DNA of 64,000 nt. It comes from Rhodocollybia butyracea. Taxonomy: Eukaryota; Basidiomycota; Agaricomycetes; Agaricales; Omphalotaceae. The DNA is taken from the NCBI GenBank assembly GCA_015501585.1, contig JADNRY010000018.1, forward strand, positions 248,001-312,000. The letters are read 5' to 3'. Within the stretch, counting starts at the first letter, position 1; each line of letters begins with the position of its first letter. Shown here one piece after another: positions 1 through 9,465 of the stretch. A model generated the notes under the pieces. The model was given only the letters and a program-made list of their open reading frames with translations, did no database searches and had not been told where the DNA came from. The translations under genes were made by a program, and so were the position numbers.

Positions 1-1024
1 ACGAGCGGTTATCGAGCCACTGTGGCAGTCAGAGACTGCTGAAGATAGAATCGAGAGACAAAAATGAAAGAGCTTACAGAGTAGTATCAAAGTTAGACAA
101 AGTAATGAGATTGAAGAACTTATAGGACCCACTGCTTTTCTTCAACAAACCAAAAGTTTTCGGCGTAGATGAGCTGAACTGGTTTTTGATGTGTCTTGGC
201 CCTGATCAATGTCGTCAACTGACAGACTGAAAGCCTGGTACTAAGTGGTGTAGTACTAGTAGTAGTAGAGCGTTTTGGAAAAACAAAAGAAGCGTGATAT
301 AATGGAGTCACAAATGCACGTGCGCGTCAGTGTCGCATGCTTTAAGTTTTCGGATTCAAAGCTTTTCGTAGTACTTCGACTTATCCCTTCCTCTCCTACC
401 ACACTCGCATGATTTCTGCACCTCCTCTCATTGGTGTACACGCTACGCGTCTCCTAAATTCTCTGTCTACAACTAGTCAACTAGTCAAGAGCGCGGGTGT
501 GGTACGCCACGCTCGCTACCCGCCGTGGATGTAGAAGTTGCTCTGAACTTAAAAACAGTGGCATTACTCAACTACACGATATTATACAAGGTTACAAGTC
601 TTATTATCTTCTGTTACTTAGAAGTAGTGGGTCCTGCCACTGTCGCTAGTAGTAGTACAAGTAACACTAATCAAAAAGTGTACATACATATCCCTTTCCT
701 CCACTGAAGTGACCGTACGCGGGTGCACAGCGCATCTGCCACACACTACGGAATGACTCCCAAGCCACCTGAATACATCAACCCCCCCAAGAAAACCCGA
801 AACCAGCACCAGCATCGGCGGACCCCGACTCGAGTGGTGGGCCCCCCACCATCGGAAAAGCAAACGGATACTACGAGCCGAGAGAGAAAAAAATGGGAGC
901 CAAAGGCGACGACAAACTCAGGCCGTGTGAAGTTGGGAATGGCATAGAGTAAGGGGTACCACCAGCAGGCGTAATAGTATTGTTCGAATGCGAGTGATTA
1001 TTTCGTTGCGCCGGTTTGTATTTA
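1..1024. other. No recognisable gene
   Basis: No reading frame here has a recognisable domain, codon-like continuity or intron-joined exons. The stretch contains short AGT/GTA-rich patches and a duplicated CTAGTCAA near 474-488. The right part is the 3' flank of the F-box fragment that follows. Confidence 0.4.
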
Positions 1025-1313
1025 TTGAAAGGCGAATATGAAGTTTGTGGTTCAGTCGCGCAAATCGACCAAGTTGCGTTTGCACAAAGGACCACATTCT
1101 ATAAGAATAAAGATTGAATGACTCAAAAAATTTGCTTCTAGCCCGAGCTTCTACGAAATCGGCTAAAGTGATGCTTGACCAGGATTCGCGCACAATTCGC
1201 GCCTGAATATTGCAATATCAATCAGATGGATGCGTCGGAGCTGGGATAATGAAGAAGGGTTGTCCGCAGAAAGAACAAGGCGGGACAGATGGGTATCCAA
1301 ATCCAATGTTCTA
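1025..1313 (-). pseudogene. F-box protein, 3' fragment
   Basis: Read on the minus strand, this stretch resembles the C-terminal third of the F-box proteins found at 2-8 and 16-18 kb. It shows a THLSRL block, then a WSS..LADF.EARARSK block, then a GRFARL block; each aligns with the full-length copies, but in different frames. No F-box or N-terminus is attached, so this is an isolated decayed fragment. It is the outermost member of the local F-box array. Confidence 0.6.
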
Positions 1314-1720
1314 TCTTTTCGTTCCTGCTACCGACGACGAAGTTCAGCGCGATCTCATATCTCATACGAGCGTAAAACAAGTATCACTTCCCTTTTGGTA
1401 CTCGTAAGGCCAAAGGTCGACTCCCCGAGTTCTTGTAAGCACCTCATATATCTTTCGTACCTAATCCATCTTCATACATTTGTTTCAGACACACCCGTGT
1501 CTGGGACAAGATTCGACGCGGAAGAACCTTTGATCTCTTGACTCGCCCTGGTCAAATTCTGAAGACGATTGGTGCTAAGTATAAGGTGACGTTCACTTGA
1601 CAGCTGTACTTGCATCACGTACACTTCAAAAAGCGGTAACAAGCAAGTAGTTATGTATCGTAGCATTACCGCCAACCAGAAAAAGGTGGATACTTTTCCG
1701 ACGCGACTGGATGACTACGG
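1314..1720. repeat. Dispersed duplicated segment, copy A
   Basis: This sequence recurs in two pieces further on: its left part at about 8965-9460 and its right part at about 10985-11110. Shared landmarks are the ATCCAATGTTCTATC block, the AAGATTCGACGCGG block followed by GACGATTGGTGC, and the GTACTTGCATCA block followed by AGCATTACYGCRAACCAGAA. One frame gives a short open stretch (VWDKIRRGRTFDLL...) that belongs to no family I recognise. Copy A also has about 90 extra bases bounded by GTAAGG and TTTCAG, which could be an intron. It lies next to F-box debris and probably spread with it by segmental duplication. Confidence 0.5.
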
Positions 1721-3412
1721 TTACTGCCCCTAACCGATAGTTTTCTCGGTTGTCGCCGAACTCGTGTTCGCCTTTAGAATCTTCCGTAACATCCTATGTA
1801 CGGTGGACCTAGGCAAGCCTGCTAAAGTCTCTCCTTGAATAATGAACTACAATTCTGGAAAGCGAAGGCCAGATGCGCCGTGATAGCTGTTTATTTAATG
1901 GATCATCAGACAATCGCATTATCAGACAATCGTATGTGTATTGCTGCGCAAGTCCCGTAAATAATTCACTCGGTAAGTTGCCTGTAAGCCTGTAGTTAGC
2001 AAATCATCATAAGACTGAGAAAGTTTATGGACTTCATGTATATGGAGTTTCAGGCCCCATTCCTCCTTCAGTTGGACAAATCGACGAAATTGTGGTTCCA
2101 GAAAAGACTGCCGTCCCGGTTTACAAGAAAGAAGATCGAAGGAATCGAGAGCGTTGCTTCTGACCCGAGCCTCTAGGAATTCGGCTAAAGCAATACTTGA
2201 CCAGGATTCAACGTCACCTGGAGAGTGGGACATTGAAGGTACATAATCAACCATTCGGATGTGTCGGAGCTTGGCGCATAATGAGGAAGGATTGCCTGCA
2301 GGAAGGCCAAGGCGAGACAGATGGGTGTCTTGCAGGGTGGTACTTATACAATGAAATTCATCACAATTTCCCACATCCACAAAATAAAGTGAAGTCAAGT
2401 TTGGAACTGACAGTAGACAGTCTGTCAGTGCTTCTGGTGTCAGTGGGAAATGGAGACCCAGTGTTTCCAAGTTGTTCAATGACATTCCATGGAATGGGGA
2501 TCGTGGTGTGGAAGATGATAATATATGGGGTATTATACCTGACAGAAAATGATTTGAGGGAAGGAAAATCCATAAGAGAAAAAATCGCAGATATTCGATT
2601 ATACATTTGCGTGGTTTCCTGCGTAGGAAAATCGGTCTGTAGGTCCAACGACAATGAATTTAAATCAGTGAGCGTGACCGCTGGAAGGACATAATCGTCT
2701 TCGTTGGTGACGTTAAGGCCTATTCGAAGGCTTTGTAAGAGCTGGTTTTGCATCGCAACGCTATATAGAAAAGATGGTGGAAAACACTGTGATATCGACA
2801 TGTCGGTTGGATGTCCACGCGTCGGACTTTCAACGTCCATCCACCATGAACCTTTATTGAACTCAAGGTTCTCCAAGGCAGGCATTCGAGAAACTTTGAA
2901 AAGCTCCAAAAATATGGCCGGCAGCACCGACTCTGATTGACCATAGAGATTCAAAGAGATGAGGGCTGGGAAGGAAGTAAAAAATGAATGAAGCATTCTA
3001 AAATCCTCTGGTGACAAGCGAAGATCGAGGCGAAGAAACCTGTGACTGAAACGCTGCAACGATTGCATGAAAGACATCATATTTTTAGATGCTTGCAGCT
3101 GCCGGCTTGTATCTACGATGCCATTTATGTATGTATCTGGTAGGAGCTCATTATATCTGCTAGATCCACGAAGTGATAGAGAGATCGGAAGGGTGGCGGA
3201 ACGTTCCAGCCACAAATTCACACCTGTGGTCCGTCGAGAAGCTGTAGAGCAGTGGACCGGATGGAGGGAGAAGCACGAAGCTAGAAGACAAAGATAAATA
3301 TATAATCTTAGTGGTGGTAGGACACTATAAACTATACCTAGAAGACAAAGATAAATATATACTATCAAAGTATATCAGCATGAAGTAAGGTAAAGTCTAA
3401 ATAAAAGAATAC

Positions 3413-3447
3413 TCACATCTTAGTGGTGGTAGGACACTAAGATGTGA
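3413..3447. repeat. Perfect 13-bp hairpin
   Basis: TCACATCTTAGTG (3413-3425) and CACTAAGATGTGA (3435-3447) are perfect inverse complements around a 9-base loop GTGGTAGGA. A partial copy of loop and right arm lies at 3306-3327. It is part of the inserted DNA in F-box copy 1; its role is unknown. Confidence 0.7.
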
Positions 3448-3491
3448 CGAAGGCAATGAAACGAAGTAAAACTTCAGCTTAGTAACATAAT

Positions 3492-4161
3492 CACTGCGGC
3501 AGCGTCAAAAAATACCGGGCGAAATTATTGCCGAAATTATTGCTGTAATTGCTTACCTTTTTCGATAGAGATTTCGCGTGTAAATCTTTGATAATTTCGG
3601 CTGAAAAATATACTGTAATTGATTATATTTTTCAATCCAAATTTCACCGGTAATCTGTTATCTATTTCGTCCGAAAAAGATAATGAAATTCCTTATCTAT
3701 TTCATTAAAAATTTCGCTCGAAATTATTACAAGGTAATAACTGGCCAAGAACTGGGAGGCTCGGTCATGTGATGCATCTGACAATACTTTAGGTGAATGT
3801 GAGAGCAGAACTGGACAGAGTTGTAGCAATTTTATGTCTGGGTGTGACTAGTGCAGCCATGCATGTACAGGATCCCATAAGTCGCGTTCAAAGACAGGAA
3901 ATCTTGTCAGATGCATCACATGACCAAGCCTCCCAGTTCTTGGCCAGTTATTACCTTGTAATAATTTCGAGCGAAATTTTTAATGAAATAGATAACAGAT
4001 TACTGGTGAAATTCGGATTGAAAAACATAATCAATTACAGTATATTTTTCAGCCGAAATTATCAAAGATTTACACGCGAAATCTCTATCGAAAAAGGTAA
4101 GCAATTACAACAATAATTTCGGCAATAATTTCGCCCGATATTTTTTGACGCTAACGTAGTG
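3492..4161. mobile_element. Non-autonomous CACTA (CMC/EnSpm) foldback MITE
   Basis: This is a 670-bp element made almost entirely of two inverted arms of about 250-290 bp each. It starts CACTGCGGCAGCGTCAAAAA and ends with the inverse complement of CACTACGTTAGCGTCAAAAA. It is flanked by the 3-bp direct repeat AAT (3489-3491 and 4162-4164). CACTR termini with a 3-bp duplication are the hallmark of CACTA elements. The arms are rich in GAAATT/TTTCG motifs. The left arm has about 35 extra bases from an internal duplication around 3669-3705. About 110 bp of unique spacer (about 3790-3895) lies between the arms, with no transposase. The element sits inside the larger insertion that splits F-box copy 1. 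Confidence 0.85.
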
Positions 4162-4696
4162 AATTTGGAATAATAAATAAAGAAAGGTCAAAGCGACGCA
4201 TAGGCCGCCGTGTATGGAACGTGATAAATCAACAGAAGCTACTTCTTCGCTCAAGTGAGGGGGAAGAAGGATATGCAAAGAGCTCCATAGCGCCGGGAGA
4301 TTGATGACAACACGCCTCCAATGTCGACATACGATTGTGATGAGCAGAGGAGCGTGCTTCAGATCAAGACCAACAAACAGGTGTGCATCTGATGGCAAAC
4401 AATGCATGAAAATTTCCCCCAGTGTTTCTGAAGGAATCCGACGAATGGGAGATATTAGAGCCCTGTGTTCCTCAATGTATGTTTCCAGTTCGTTCTTTTC
4501 CCCGTGTAAAGCATCTAGAAGAGACTGCAGGCGACTGATCTCCAATTGCAAGCGTTCGAGCTCATGCTGCGGTTCAATAAGCAGATCTTTGAGTTGGTCA
4601 AGTTCGGCAGATGATGGGATATGGTTTGTGCCAATCACAGAAGCAAAAGGAGAGCTGGATGTATCCCGGGCATGCTTCATCGTGAAACAACAGTTT

Positions 4697-4715
4697 TAGC
4701 GCTCAAAGCTAGCGC
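4697..4715 (-). promoter_or_regulatory. Paired GCGCTA boxes upstream of F-box copy 1
   Basis: Two GCGCTA hexamers (minus strand, 4697-4702 and 4710-4715) lie 17 to 35 bp before the ATG. The same hexamer precedes the other two F-box starts: 8126-8131, and 15925-15930 plus 15944-15949. It is followed in each case by a GTTGT box. Conservation could reflect function or simple common descent. Confidence 0.35.
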
Positions 4716-4749
4716 GCGCCAAAGTTCCACACGGCACCGTCGGCTGATG

Positions 4750-4774
4750 CCCCCCCCCCCCCAAAAAAAAAAAA
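4750..4774. repeat. C13-A12 homopolymer junction
   Basis: A run of 13 C followed directly by 12 A lies just upstream of F-box copy 1. Its length is likely to be variable or mis-assembled. Confidence 0.9.
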
Positions 4775-5029
4775 GGAAATTCCTGACCAGAAGGTCCATA
4801 ACTATGTAGCTCGCTTGGAGGGCATAGAGCACTCAGTGTCTTGAGCGCTGAGCACCAGACTTTCAACATTTTTGTTTTCTTAAATTTGATACGGCAAGTC
4901 TGCCTTCAAGTGGAGGGTGGCTAGTGTCACGGTAGTATGTGAACACTCTCGACCTATGCAGTTGTGATTCAGGATAGCTGGACATGTTAGAACTCATCAA
5001 AGACATCGATCCAGTGTCAAACCTTACAG
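4775..5029. other. Intergenic
   Basis: Only short spurious frames are present between the 5' flank of F-box copy 1 and the duplicated 3' end of F-box copy 2. Confidence 0.4.
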
Positions 5030-5790
5030 AGCGAAACGGTAGGCTCCCAAAAAGTCATGACTGAATTCACAGAGGTAAAGGTTTCGCGGAAGCAGTCCTC
5101 GTTATCCCGATGTAAAGGTCACGATATCACTAAACAATGGTCTCTGTACATATCGCTAAATTGTCCAAACTATCCAGATCCCACAGCCGAGTCCGGTACC
5201 GTGTTGTAGGATGTGGTGCCAGTGTAATATTAGCAGAAGTTGGCATTAAGCCCACCCCCGGTGAATCACGATATTGAACAGATAGCGGTTTTTCATGCAA
5301 ATGAAGCTTCAGGACCCATTCCTCCTTCAGTCGTACAAATCGCCCTAGGTGTGCTTCCCCGACAGACCGCAATTTGGGAGCAATTCGTCAAAACACCGGT
5401 CCAAGCTGTGAAACCTTATAGCGAAACAGCAGGTTCCCAAGAATTCCCAATGTCATTGGATATTTACAGAACATCAGTAATGAAAGGTTTCGCACAAGAA
5501 GTCTTTGTTACCCCGATGAAAAGGTCACGATATCGCTAAACAATTGTCTCCGTACATATCGCCAAACTGTCCAAGTTATCGAGATCCCACAAGCGAGTCG
5601 GCACCGTGTTACAGCCTCCGGTATAATATTATCAGAAGTTGGCAGTGGGTCTACCGTCGATGAATCATCGTGGTATGGATCGGATAGCGGCATTTCATGC
5701 AAATGAAGCTTCAGGCCCCACTCCTCCTTCAGCCGTACAAATCGCCCCAGGTGCGCTTACGACAGACCGCAATTCTTGAGCAAAAAGATC
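5030..5790 (-). repeat. Tandem duplication of F-box copy 2 3' end
   Basis: Two units of about 370 bp (about 5030-5400 and 5420-5790) align along their length. Shared landmarks are AAAGGTCACGATATC, TCTCYGTACATATCGC, a GATCCCACA block, and the reverse of GRFVRLKEEWxLKLHLHE. Each unit carries the end of the F-box coding region plus its 3' flank. The units differ by many substitutions and small indels, so the duplication is not recent. Confidence 0.75.
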
Positions 5791-8097
5791 AAAGGAGTCG
5801 AGAGTTCCGCTTCTAACTCGAGCCTCTAGGAAATTGACTAGAGCTGCGCTTGACCAGTGTTCTCAGCCTGGCCACTGCATTATAAGATCAATTATTCGGA
5901 TGTGTCGGAGCTTGGGGCATAATAAAGAAGGATTTCCTACGGGTAAGCCAAGGTGATATAGATGGGTGTCTTATAGGAGGGTACTTGGGCCGCGATGATC
6001 ACCATATCCTGAATCCATGAAGTAAAGTGAAATTAGATTCGGGACGGACAGCAAACAGCCTGTCAGTGCTTCTGGTGTCATTTTGAAATGGAGACCTAGT
6101 GTTTCTAGGTTGCATAGTGTCATTCCATGGAACGGGGATTGGGGTATTGCTCTATTAAAGCTGACAATCATCGATTTGAGGGAAGGGAAATCCATGTGAC
6201 AAAAGATCACAGATATTTTATCGGCAGCTTCCAAATCTACGTTGAGATGTAGCGACAAAGATATCAACTGGTTGAAAGTGACTGTTGGAAATTTGCCAGT
6301 GCCATCGGAAACGGTAAGACGCATTCGAAGGGTTTGTAAAAGTTGATTTTGCGTTAGAATTCTGAACAGAACACTGAGTGGCAAGTACTGTGTTATAGAG
6401 ATGCTGGTTAAGGATTCCCAGTGGTGCAGCGAGTTCCAACGTAACCAATGTCATTGTAAGGATCTAGGCGGAATCCTTCGAGCGCGGGTTACGAACCTGG
6501 AAACCAAAGTGCGGATACGCTCCGTACTTCTGTTGTTCAGCCGAACTGGGAAAGTTGGTTTGAGATGTGAGAGGATGTGAGTGTAGAACGGTTCCGAAGT
6601 GCCTATGGGATGTAAGACTCGTGTCGGGATCGTCCAAGGGACTAATGTAGGGACGGCAGGTCCGTACAGGCGATAGAATGAACTCGGCGAGTAAGCCTAA
6701 GAGTAGATGAGTTTCCGACTCGAAGGGTAGGACCCACTAAGTGCAAGCGGCTTTGATAGCGATATGAGCGGAAGCGGAAGGTCAAGCGGTAGCTGACCTG
6801 ATGCGGCGCAAACAGAGCGGAACCAAATAGATGATAGTAAATTGCAGAGGTTGTGAAAACGATGGAGTGAAGAAACAGAGTTAAAGAAACAGATAAAGCG
6901 AGAAACCGGAACACACAAGGGCACACGAGTCAAGGGGTTAAGCAATATTTCCAATCTACTGTACTTGACATGGTACGGAACTATTTAAAGGGTACTCGAG
7001 GACCGGAGTAGCGATAGGTAATAATCCAAGAGTAGAAAAGACAAGAATAGCCAAAAGAAGTACAAGGGATGAAAGACAATGATGGACATAAGCGGAAGCG
7101 GCGGGATGAGCATAAAGCATATGTATGATTGTAAGAATGATGGAGAATGGATCGGCGGGATCATAGAAAGTGTACGGTGAAGGAAATAGTAAGACAGAAG
7201 CAAAGCGGAAGTGTATCGGAACCGGAAATGCGGCGGAAGCGGGTTATGTAATGGTAAGCAGGAAACGTCGGCAGTCTGTATATGCCTAGGGCATGACAGT
7301 CATTACCTTGATGGATATCAAGACTCTGCAGGGCAGGCATTTGAGAACTGTCGAGATATGTGAAAAATGGGTCATAGCCAGTGGAAGTAGGTAGCAATGA
7401 TCCAACGTAGCCTATCAATGTCAAGGCGAAAAGAGCTGGTAAGGGAGTAGAAGGCGGCAGCAACAAATTAAACATGTACACATCTTCCGCCAGAGGCAAG
7501 CAAAGACGCAGGTGAGAAAGCTTGTGACAAAAACGTTGCAAAGATTGCTTTAAAGCTCAGGTTTTTGTGCGTACCATCATCTCCGCTAGTTCCGTGTAGA
7601 GATAGAGAGATCGGGAGGGTAGCGGAGCGTTCCAGCCACAAATTCATGCCGGCGATTCGTCGAGAAGCAACTTCTTCGCTCAAGCGGCGGGAAAGATGAA
7701 TATGCAAAGATCTTCACAGCCCCGAAGTATCGATGGCTACACGCCTCCAGTATCGGCATATGGTGGTGAGGAGCAGAGGGGCTTGCTTCATATCGCGAAT
7801 GGCAAATGGATGTGTTTCCGATGGCAAACAACGCATGAATATTTCAACCAGCATTTCCAAAGGAATTCGACGAATGGGAGACATCAGAGCCCTGTGAGTT
7901 TCGATGTATGCCTCCACTTGGCTCTTTTCAAAGAGTAAACCGTCTATAAGAGATTGTATGTTTCGGAGCTCATGCTGCGGTTCAACAAGCAGATCTTTTA
8001 GTTGATAGAGTTCGGTAGATGATGGGACGTGATTTGTGCCAATCACAGAAGCAAAAGGGGAGCTGAGTGTATCCCAGGCATGCAAAGAATCCTTCAT
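5130..8097 (-). pseudogene. F-box-like protein, copy 2, disrupted
   Basis: The start at 8097 gives the same coiled-coil head and F-box core as the other copies (PIRRIPLEMLVEIFMRCLP, CRYWRRVAID). The frame breaks around 7710 and again around 7560. The LRR-like half continues to SLDIHQGND at about 7304, where an 844-bp solo LTR interrupts it. Coding resumes at about 6449 with a WESLTSISI block and runs to 5971. There a TAA replaces the CGA or CAA codon that the other copies have in L(R/Q)DTH, which is a nonsense mutation. The tail then continues degenerately into the duplicated 3' units. Several independent lesions mark this as a pseudogene. Confidence 0.8.
6455..7298. mobile_element. Solo LTR of an LTR retrotransposon
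   Basis: The 844-bp insert starts TGTAAGGATCTAGG and ends CTAGGGCATGACA, that is TGT...ACA. It is flanked by a perfect 5-bp repeat GTCAT (6450-6454 and 7299-7303). F-box coding sequence continues directly on either side. No gag-pol reading frame is inside. This is what recombination between the two LTRs of a full element leaves. It is unrelated to the 203-bp LTR at 46.3/51.9 kb. The sequence is purine-rich on the plus strand, with many GGAAGCGG motifs. Confidence 0.85.
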
Positions 8098-8131
8098 TGT
8101 GATCAGACAACAGTTTAGATGATATTAGCGC

Positions 8132-8964
8132 CCATCAACAACTTCACGGCGTAACTTCACCAGCATTTTCTACTTGGGCTTCCAGTACCCTCTCCAGAGC
8201 AATTTATACTAATTTGAACTGAAAATTTCGGTGCACGGAGCTCCCTTGGCTCAACTCCCTAGCCAATGCCGATTTTCTGCCTTCTAGAGATATTATCGGA
8301 ACTCTGGAGTCGTTAGAGCATAAACAGATACAACGGACTAGGCTTCACTCTGACCATAGAGCTCTTAGTGGTACCTTGAATACTGAATTTCACTGCTAAT
8401 ACTGAGTACTGAACAGTATCTCGGATACCCTATAGTGTCGCTGTAACCTTGCACTAAACCCACTTTTACTCTCTCCATCGCGCAACATGGACCAACCCAA
8501 ACTCGCTCGACCCCCTCCTTTTCGAAACTCTGACTGCCCGAGCCCAACCCGACATGAAGAAGGAAGATACGTGAGATTACGAACTTGTCATTCGCTCCCA
8601 AATTCAGTCGGCGCGGTCGAATCTCCCAATAACTCTGACCATTTTGTGGAACTTCAAATTTATCGAAAAGCAACATCCCCAGGACTCGAAGATTATTCCA
8701 AAAATGGAGACTAACTGTTAGCCCTTCATGACCCCTCCTCGTGCGTGTCCTTTTTTCCTTTTTCTTCCCTTATCTCTTTCTTCTTGAGTCTATCTACATC
8801 TCAACGTACTTTGTTCTCTACACTCTTCCCGGGTCAAGTCACTGAGCGAGCCGCGACTCTCAAGAATACGAGCTCAATCTGATATGTACTGTCACTAGTA
8901 TTGGCATCAGGACCGGAATTTGACGTCGCTCAATGTGTGCCAAGAACCAGGACTAGGAAACTGA
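8132..8964. other. Intergenic, no gene recognised
   Basis: No homology to known families and no intron-joined frame was found. A pyrimidine-rich patch lies around 8745-8790. Confidence 0.4.
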
Positions 8965-9465
8965 AGGAGGAATCCAATGTTCTATCATCAGCATTCAACC
9001 TGCTAGCGACAAACAAGATTTTGCGGTCTTCTTGCTTATATACTTATTCAATTTCTGTGCTTGAAGAAACAAAGATCTCAACGCACTTACTTCATTATAG
9101 TAGTATATAATATACTCCTCCCAAGTAACTCGGCGACTCTAGAAGAACAGCCACCATGAACTCCTATTGATACAGCAGTCTTTGTATCAACGAAGCTTTC
9201 GCCTAAACGAACCCTCAAAAGACGTACACAGCCATCACTCCACGTTGGTAGCCAGGAATATGACGAAGAAATTGGCAGGTCCTGGTCGTTCCTATGAAGG
9301 CATTAGCAAGACTCCCAACCTCAGTAAACCGTGTATCAGTTTCCTTTTGGCATCGTCTCCGGGATAAGATTCGACGCGGGAATAATATGTCCTTTGAACT
9401 TGAGTACTTGAGTCTTTACCTTTGATAAAATTTGGGAGACGATTGGTGCAAACTCCCTAAGAAAT
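8965..9465. repeat. Dispersed duplicated segment, copy B (left part)
   Basis: This aligns with the left part of the 1314-1720 segment: AATCCAATGTTCTATC at 8972, TTCCTTTTGG near 9340, then GATAAGATTCGACGCGGGAA and GACGATTGGTGC. It lacks the roughly 90 intron-like bases of copy A. After the GATTGGTGC block the match stops and is picked up again only at 10985. Confidence 0.5.

Larger units (their letters stand above)
3244..4233. mobile_element. Composite insertion in F-box copy 1
   Basis: F-box coding sequence is interrupted here. The 7-mer AGAAGCT sits on both sides (3237-3243 and 4234-4240), as expected of a target duplication, although some of the match could be coincidence. The ends, GTAGAGCAGTGG and CGTGATAAATCAAC, show only weak inverted similarity, so I cannot name the superfamily. 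Inside are a direct repeat of AGAAGACAAAGATAAATATA (3281 and 3340), a repeated CTTAGTGGTGGTAGGACACTA (3306 and 3419), and a complete CACTA-type element that must have inserted later. Confidence 0.4.
1922..4680 (-). pseudogene. F-box-like protein, copy 1, disrupted
   Basis: F-box proteins recruit substrates to SCF ubiquitin ligases. The start at 4680 opens a head of about 60 residues with a leucine-rich coiled coil, followed by the F-box-like core (PIRRIPSETLGEIFMHCLP, then CRHWRRV and LWSSLHI). The reading frame is lost after EEVAS near 4240 and resumes near 3238 with SRRTTGVNLWLERS. The roughly 1 kb between is inserted DNA containing a CACTA element. The leucine-rich C-terminal half then runs to about 2490, where a one-base frameshift moves the last 187 residues (NNLETLGLHF onward) into another frame ending at 1922. 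Copies at 5.1-8.1 and 16-17.8 kb confirm the intended order. The gene is very probably dead. Confidence 0.8.

Noticed and set aside
3793..4116. 107-codon plus-strand frame in the CACTA element
   Set aside because: It lies across the spacer and the right inverted arm and shows no transposase similarity; chance frame.
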